A DNA stretch of 64,000 bases, from positions 1,860,001 to 1,924,000 of the forward strand of contig NZ_CP116936.1 of NCBI RefSeq assembly GCF_028475105.1, in the 5' to 3' direction. The position numbers and the translations under genes are program-made. The notes below the pieces were generated by a model. The model saw nothing but the letters and a program-made list of their open reading frames with translations. It had not been told where the DNA came from and searched no databases. The DNA comes from Micromonospora sp. LH3U1 (GTDB lineage Bacteria; Actinomycetota; Actinomycetes; Mycobacteriales; Micromonosporaceae). Below are positions 59,819-64,000 of this stretch, piece after piece (the stretch's first letter is position 1; every line of letters begins with the position of its first letter).

Positions 59819-62605
59819 TCACATCAGCCACTGCTGGTTGGCGGCGGTGGTGCAGGGCCAGAGGATGAGGGTGGTGTTGTTGGTGGTGCCGCCGCCGTTG
59901 GCGTCGAGGCAGGTGCCGGTGGCCTGGTTACGCAGGGTTTTGGTGGTGGTGTCGTAGGTCCAGCGTTGGTTGGTGGCGGTGCCGCAGGTGGTGATGGTGG
60001 CGGGGGTGCCGTTGGTGGTGCCGGCGGGGGCGAGGCATTTTCCGCGGTTGCGGATGGTGTTGTCGGCTTGGCGGGTCCAGATCTGGTTGGTGGCGCCGGT
60101 GCAGTCCCAGAGGATCAGGGCGGTGCCGTCGGTGGTGGCGGCTCCGGGTACGTCGACGCAGCGTCCGCTGGCCACCCCGGCGATCGTGCCGTCCGTGGTG
60201 GACACCGCCTGGTAGCGGTGGCCGGCCACGGCGGCGAAGGTGACCTGGTTGCCCGACCGGGTCACCGCCACGGTCTGGTTGGTGGTCAGGTCGACCAGCG
60301 GTGCGGTGGCCAGCATCGGGTTACGCACCGTCAGGTTGCCGCTGTTGCCGGCGGTCAGCGTGATCCGGCTGGTCAGCCGGTTACGCCACTCCGCGTCCAC
60401 GGTGACGTTGCCACGCGCCTTGAGGCCGCTGACCGACCCGGTCGGCCACGCCACCGGGACGGCCGGCAGGACGTCGACCACGCCCTGCTGGCTCTGCAGC
60501 AGCATCTCTGCCATTCCGGCGGTGGCACCGAAGTTGCCGTCGATCTGGAATGGCGGGTGGGTGTCGAAGAGGTTGGCGAGCGTGCTGCCCTTGAGCTGTT
60601 CGCTGAGCATCTTGTGGGCGTGGTCGCCGTCGAGCAGCCGAGCCCAGAAATTGATCTTCCAGGCCTTGCTCCAGCCGGTGCCGCCGTCGCCTCGCGCCGT
60701 GAGGGAGACCCTGGCGGCGTTGGCGAGGGCAGGGGTGGTCAGCGGCGATATCTGCCGACCCGGGTGCAGCGCGTACAGGTGCGAGACGTGTCGGTGGTCG
60801 TTCGTCGGGCTGTCCCAGTCCGCCTTCCACTCCTGCAACTGGCCCCAGGAGCCGACCCGCAGGCCGGGGTCGAGCTTGTTCACGGTCGTCTGCCACTGCG
60901 CGCGCAGGGTGGCGTCGACGCCGAGCGTGGCGCTCGCCTCGATGGTGTTGGTGAGCAGGTCCCACACGATCTGCTCGCTCATCGACGCGCCGGCCGAGAA
61001 GTCACCCTGCTCCGGTGAGTAGCTGGGCGACACGACCAGCTTGCCGTCACGCGGATCGACGTGCAGGTTGGCCCGCCAGAACTCGGCGGCCTCCTTCATC
61101 GCCGGGTACGCCTGGTCGCGCAGGAACGTCGTGTCGCGGGTGAAGCGGTAGTGCTCGTAGAGGTGCTGGCACAACCAGGCGGCGGCCTCCGGGAACCAGA
61201 AGGCGGTGGCCCAGTCCTGGACGCCGGTGAAGCCGTACGGGTTGGTGCTGAGGTGGGTGACCCAGCCGGTCGTACCGTAGATGTTCTGCGCGGTGACCTG
61301 GCCGGGCGCCCGCAGCGCGTCGATGAAGTCGAACAGCGGCGTGGCGGTCTCGGACAGGTTCGTGGTCTCCGCCGGCCAGTAGTTCATCTGGACGTTGACG
61401 TTGGTGTGGTAATCAGCCTGCCAGGGCGGGCTGTTGGAGTTGTTCCAGATGCCCTGGAGGTTGGCCGGCAGGGAGCCGCCGCGCGAGGACGAGATGAGCA
61501 GGTACCGGCCGAAGGAGAAGTACAGCGACTCCAGCGCGCGGTCCTGGGCCCGTCCGGCGGCACCGGTGTAGGCCGACCGCAGGTCGTCGGTGGGGATGTT
61601 CGGCATCTGCCCGCCCACGTTGAGCCGGACGCGGTCGAAGAGCTTCTTGTAGTCGGCCAGGTGGGCTGTGCGCAGCGCCGCGAACGTGGAGGTCGCCGCA
61701 CCGTCGACCGCCTGGGTGACCTGCGCGTGGGGATCCACGCCGCGATAGGCGGGGTAGGTGTCGGCGTACGACGTGGCGGCGGACAGCACGATGAACGCCG
61801 AGTCGGCGCCGGCGACGGTGACCCGGTCGGCGCCGTCGGTCCGTGTGCCGCCGGTGGTCACCACCCGGTACTGGGTCTCGTGGATCAGCCCGTTGCCGGG
61901 CAGCGCGCCCCGCACGGTGATCCGGCCGTTCGCCACCGTGACGGTGCTGCCAGGCTGTGCCGAGACGGGACGCAGGACGAAGGAGACCTTCCCGGCCTGG
62001 CTGGCCGACAGTCGGGCGACGATCACGTTGCCTGGGTAACTGGCGAAGTACTCGCGCTGGTAGGTCACCCCGTCGTGGGAGTACCCGACGCGGGCGGTGG
62101 CCTCGGCGAGGTCCAGCTCGCGCCGGTAGCCGCTCACAGTGGCGGGCGTGCCGGACATGTCGAGGTACATGTCGGCGAGGTTCTGGTACGAGCCGAATCC
62201 CGTCGCCGGCTGGCCGAGCGCGGTGGCGACCGCGCCGGGCGCCATCCGTCCGTCCCGGTCGATCTGGGCCTGCACGCCTGCCAGGGCTCCGGGCCGGGGT
62301 GACGTCCAGTTGCCGTGGTTGTATCCGGTGGTGCCGGGTCCGCCCGTCCACAGTGACTTCTCGTTGAGCTGCAGGCGCTCGGTCTGGATGCCGCCGAAGA
62401 CCATGGCGCCGAGCGCGCCGTTGCCCAGCGGCAGCGCGTTGCTCTCCCAGTTGGCGGCGGGTTCGTCGTACCAGAGCGCCAGCCCGGGGTCGGCGGCGGC
62501 TTCGGCCGGAGTGGAGCTGATGGATACGGATGTCAGGGACGCTCCCACGAGAAGGGCCGCGGCTGCGGCGCGCAGGATCGTTCGGATACCGCCGATGACA
62601 GGCAT
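59819..62605 (-). CDS. Secreted GH95 alpha-1,2-L-fucosidase with ricin-B domain
   Basis: 928 aa. Signal peptide, GH95 N-domain (ALWYDEPAANWESNALPLGN; LQLNEKSLWTGGPG), helical barrel with the catalytic Asn pair in NVNVQMNYWPAETTNL, the Glu region SPEQGDFSAGASMSEQIVWD and the Asp/His region FQIDGNFGATAGMAEMLLQS. A C-terminal ricin-B domain (about 808-928) is nearly identical to the one in GH29. ATG at 62605 has GAGGAGG upstream, and a good promoter sits at 62628-62656. First gene of the four-gene operon. Removes alpha-1,2-fucose such as H-antigen caps. Confidence 0.94.
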   Translation of the reverse strand: MPVIGGIRTILRAAAAALLVGASLTSVSISSTPAEAAADPGLALWYDEPAANWESNALPLGNGALGAMVFGGIQTERLQLNEKSLWTGGPGTTGYNHGNWTSPRPGALAGVQAQIDRDGRMAPGAVATALGQPATGFGSYQNLADMYLDMSGTPATVSGYRRELDLAEATARVGYSHDGVTYQREYFASYPGNVIVARLSASQAGKVSFVLRPVSAQPGSTVTVANGRITVRGALPGNGLIHETQYRVVTTGGTRTDGADRVTVAGADSAFIVLSAATSYADTYPAYRGVDPHAQVTQAVDGAATSTFAALRTAHLADYKKLFDRVRLNVGGQMPNIPTDDLRSAYTGAAGRAQDRALESLYFSFGRYLLISSSRGGSLPANLQGIWNNSNSPPWQADYHTNVNVQMNYWPAETTNLSETATPLFDFIDALRAPGQVTAQNIYGTTGWVTHLSTNPYGFTGVQDWATAFWFPEAAAWLCQHLYEHYRFTRDTTFLRDQAYPAMKEAAEFWRANLHVDPRDGKLVVSPSYSPEQGDFSAGASMSEQIVWDLLTNTIEASATLGVDATLRAQWQTTVNKLDPGLRVGSWGQLQEWKADWDSPTNDHRHVSHLYALHPGRQISPLTTPALANAARVSLTARGDGGTGWSKAWKINFWARLLDGDHAHKMLSEQLKGSTLANLFDTHPPFQIDGNFGATAGMAEMLLQSQQGVVDVLPAVPVAWPTGSVSGLKARGNVTVDAEWRNRLTSRITLTAGNSGNLTVRNPMLATAPLVDLTTNQTVAVTRSGNQVTFAAVAGHRYQAVSTTDGTIAGVASGRCVDVPGAATTDGTALILWDCTGATNQIWTRQADNTIRNRGKCLAPAGTTNGTPATITTCGTATNQRWTYDTTTKTLRNQATGTCLDANGGGTTNNTTLILWPCTTAANQQWLM
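59828..60194. repeat. 367-bp direct repeat, copy 2 (ricin-B module of GH95)
   Basis: Second copy, 592 bp downstream in the same orientation. It encodes the C-terminal ricin-B lectin of GH95; at protein level the two modules differ at only one visible residue (TITGVAS versus TIAGVAS). Confidence 0.93.
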
Positions 62606-62627
62606 AGGGCCTCCTCTATGCCACGGG

Positions 62628-62656
62628 AGTTAACGTGGGATGTATATTTTTGTCAA
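62628..62656 (-). promoter_or_regulatory. Predicted promoter of the GH95-GH29-GH20-GH36 operon
   Basis: Minus-strand TTGACA (62651-62656), 17-bp spacer, TTAACT (62628-62633): close to consensus. The expected RNA start is only about 15 nt before the GH95 ATG. The -35 lies in CCATTGACAAAAAT, similar to the GH20-CBM32 promoter. Confidence 0.65.
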
Positions 62657-62739
62657 TGGTCCGAACGTAGAAGCCTGGCGAGGTCCCCTGCGGGGAAGAT
62701 CGCTAACCCTGATAGTGGAAGGACAGCTCACCGCAGCTA

Positions 62740-62807
62740 TTGCCTGAGCGCTCGACACCTGTTAGACATCCGATGTCGGAGCTATGACCCTCGGAAACAT
62801 CCGATGT
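62740..62807 (+). promoter_or_regulatory. Promoter with two GACATC-type operators before the fuconolactonase-gntR operon
   Basis: TTGCCT (62740-62745), 17-bp spacer, TAGACA (62763-62768). Operator 1 GACATCCGATGTC (62765-62777) is a perfect 13-bp palindrome overlapping the -10. Operator 2 ACATCCGATGT (62797-62807) lies 31 bp away centre to centre, about three helical turns. Tandem sites in front of an operon that encodes a FadR-type regulator suggest autoregulation. Confidence 0.75.
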
Positions 62808-62821
62808 GTACGGGAGGTGCG

Positions 62822-62875
62822 GTGAAGCCTCTGCTGGTGATCGGCGGCCATCCTGCAGCGGCGCCCGGGTGCTGA
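62822..62875 (+). CDS. Possible 17-codon coupling ORF before the lactonase gene
   Basis: GTG at 62822 with GGGAGG 4 nt upstream encodes VKPLLVIGGHPAAAPGC and stops at 62873-62875, overlapping the GTG of the lactonase gene by a few bases. The lactonase itself has no ribosome site of its own, so translation may depend on this frame. It could also be a degenerate remnant. Confidence 0.4.
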   Translation: MKPLLVIGGHPAAAPGC

Positions 62876-63723
62876 CCGTCGACGCGCACCATCACCTCTG
62901 GGAAGATCCGCCCGCTTACGCCTGGCTCGAGGACGATCGGATGCGGTCGGTCCGCCGTCCGTTCACAGTGGCCCAGTGGCAGGCGCAACTGCGCGCGGCC
63001 CAGGTCGACTGCTCCGTTCTCGTGGAGGGCGGGCGATGCGACGAGACGGAGTCGGATGACCTTCTCCGGTGGGCGGCCGAGGCGCCGCAGATCGCCGGTG
63101 TGGTGCTGTGGGCGGACCTGACCGGCCCCGGGTTGGAGGCCCGCCTCACCAGGCACCTCCGGCGCCCCGGCGGCGGACGGGTGGTCGGCGTCCGCGCTCA
63201 GATCCAGGCCGAGCCGGACCCGGATTACCTGGACCGCCCGGACGTGCACCGTGGCCTGCGTGTCGTTGCGACGGCCGGGCTGGCCTTCGACCTGGTTGTT
63301 CGGGTGGACCAGTTGCCTGCCGCAGCCCGGACCGCGGCGGCGCTGCCGCACGTCCGCTTCGTTCTCGATCATCTCGGTAAGCCGGAGATCTGGGCTGGTG
63401 CGGAGGGATTCAACCGGTGGTGCGGACCGTTCGCGGCGCTGGCCGGGCTGCCCAACGTCACGGCCAAGGTGTCGGGTCTGGTGACGGAGGCGGACTGGGC
63501 CTCGTGGCGCGCCGCCGACCTGCGACCGTTCGTCCGCGAGGCGATCGTACGATTCGGACCGGACCGCTTGATGTTCGGCTCGGACTGGCCGGTGTGCCTG
63601 CTCGCGGGTAGCTACGGCCGGGTCCGGGCCGCGCTGCACCAGGTTTTGCCGCCGCTGTCCGACGCAGCCTCCCAGGCGATCTTCGGAGGCACCGCCGCGC
63701 GCGTCTACCAGCTGGGGGTGTAA
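62869..63723 (+). CDS. Amidohydrolase-family lactonase, probable L-fuconolactonase
   Basis: 284 aa TIM-barrel hydrolase of the COG3618 group. Metal-binding start VDAHHHLWEDPPAYAWLEDD, then LDHLGKPEI and the terminal catalytic Asp in LMFGSDWPVCLLAGSYG. Members hydrolyse L-fucono-, L-rhamnono- or similar lactones. Two fucosidases next door make L-fucono-1,5-lactone the likely substrate of an oxidative fucose pathway (inference). GTG at 62869 is the first sensible start; it overlaps the end of a 17-codon frame (62822-62875). Followed after 50 bp by the gntR gene. Confidence 0.88.
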   Translation: MLTVDAHHHLWEDPPAYAWLEDDRMRSVRRPFTVAQWQAQLRAAQVDCSVLVEGGRCDETESDDLLRWAAEAPQIAGVVLWADLTGPGLEARLTRHLRRPGGGRVVGVRAQIQAEPDPDYLDRPDVHRGLRVVATAGLAFDLVVRVDQLPAAARTAAALPHVRFVLDHLGKPEIWAGAEGFNRWCGPFAALAGLPNVTAKVSGLVTEADWASWRAADLRPFVREAIVRFGPDRLMFGSDWPVCLLAGSYGRVRAALHQVLPPLSDAASQAIFGGTAARVYQLGV

Positions 63724-63773
63724 CGCTCGCGATCACGGCAACGGCACTACCCTGAACATTTGCGGAGGCAACG

Positions 63774-64000
63774 ATGGCGCTCACCGACGAGGCGATCGGC
63801 AAGATCAAGACGATGATCACGTCGGGTGAGCTCGGCCCTGGCGATCGACTGCCCAAGGAAGCGGACCTGGCCCGGCGGCTCGGTCTGTCCCGCAACTCGC
63901 TGCGCGAGGCGGTGAAGGCGCTGTCCATCATCCGCATCCTGGATGTCCGCCAGGGTGACGGCACCTACGTCACCAGCCTTGCCCCACAGTTGCTGCTCGA
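63774..64000 (+). CDS. FadR-type GntR-family transcriptional regulator (3' end outside window)
   Basis: 75 visible codons. The winged HTH is complete: IKTMITSGELGPGDRLPKEA, ADLARRLGLSRNSLREAVKA and the wing LDVRQGDGTYVTSL. The sequence type is the FadR/FCD subgroup. ATG at 63774 has GGAGG (63764-63768). It is co-directional with, and 50 bp after, the lactonase gene whose promoter carries two GACATC-N-GATGTC sites, so this protein is the best candidate for binding all sites of that motif in the island. The effector-binding domain lies beyond the window. Confidence 0.92.
   Translation, partial: MALTDEAIGKIKTMITSGELGPGDRLPKEADLARRLGLSRNSLREAVKALSIIRILDVRQGDGTYVTSLAPQLLL

Noticed and set aside
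57157..59868. Long plus-strand open frame opposite GH29
   Set aside because: Antisense to a well-supported fucosidase; Gly/Ala/Val-rich translation without any domain.
59236..60194. The 367-bp repeats as insertion-sequence ends or CRISPR-like array
   Set aside because: They are direct, coding, in frame and encode ricin-B modules; no transposase or spacer pattern is present.
1..64000. tRNA, rRNA, CRISPR array, prophage or integrase genes
   Set aside because: No cloverleaf, rRNA segment, regularly spaced repeat, phage or integrase gene was recognised in the window.

Overview
The window is high-GC actinobacterial DNA. Coding is dense, GTG and TTG starts are common, and secreted proteins carry Tat-like or Sec signals and CBM13/CBM32 modules. 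The gene set (SpoOM-like protein, class-II HelD, DUF4236, ricin-type glycosidases, sialidase) suits a Micromonosporaceae member such as Micromonospora. That placement is an inference, because no rRNA or tRNA is visible.

Left part (1-25.9 kb). A carbohydrate ABC importer (MalG partial, MalF, binding lipoprotein) diverges from a GH42 beta-galactosidase and a DeoR regulator. Housekeeping and accessory genes follow: a HEAT-repeat protein that starts beside a large palindrome, SpoOM, two small unknown proteins, HelD, an SGNH hydrolase, a LolA/RseB-like lipoprotein carrier divergent from an OmpR/HK two-component pair, and a TPR/FnIII membrane protein whose frame is broken. A MarR-VOC divergent pair has a clear operator. 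Then comes a six-gene, translationally coupled sulfur-scavenging operon (SsuA/B/C-like importer, DszA/SnaA-type monooxygenase, flavin reductase, nitroreductase), preceded by a 25-codon leader peptide ending in Cys.

Right part (25.9-64 kb) is a glycan-degradation island. Secreted enzymes are a sialidase, a sialidase-fold protein, GH35 beta-galactosidase, a GH31 (probable alpha-GalNAc-ase type), a GH36-like enzyme, three GH20 hexosaminidases, GH29 and GH95 alpha-L-fucosidases and a beta-helix protein. Intracellular steps are a PfkB-family sugar-phosphate kinase, an AgaS-like SIS isomerase/deaminase, a class II (tagatose/fructose) bisphosphate aldolase, a fuconolactonase-like amidohydrolase and a leaderless sulfatase encoded with its own SsuABC-type importer. 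Regulators are DeoR, ROK and, at the right edge, a FadR-type GntR (partial). The activities match what is needed to strip a fucosylated, sialylated, sulfated, GalNAc-rich O-glycan (mucin or blood-group type), which is unusual for a soil-type actinomycete.

The main regulatory observation is a 13-bp palindrome, GACATC-N-GATGTC. It occurs at four intergenic sites in this island, each overlapping or just downstream of a predicted -35/-10 promoter: before the sialidase, the beta-helix/GH20/sialidase-like operon, the importer-sulfatase operon and the fuconolactonase-gntR operon. The FadR-type regulator at the right edge is the natural candidate for binding it. GH29 and GH95 share a 367-bp, almost identical ricin-B module at opposite protein ends.
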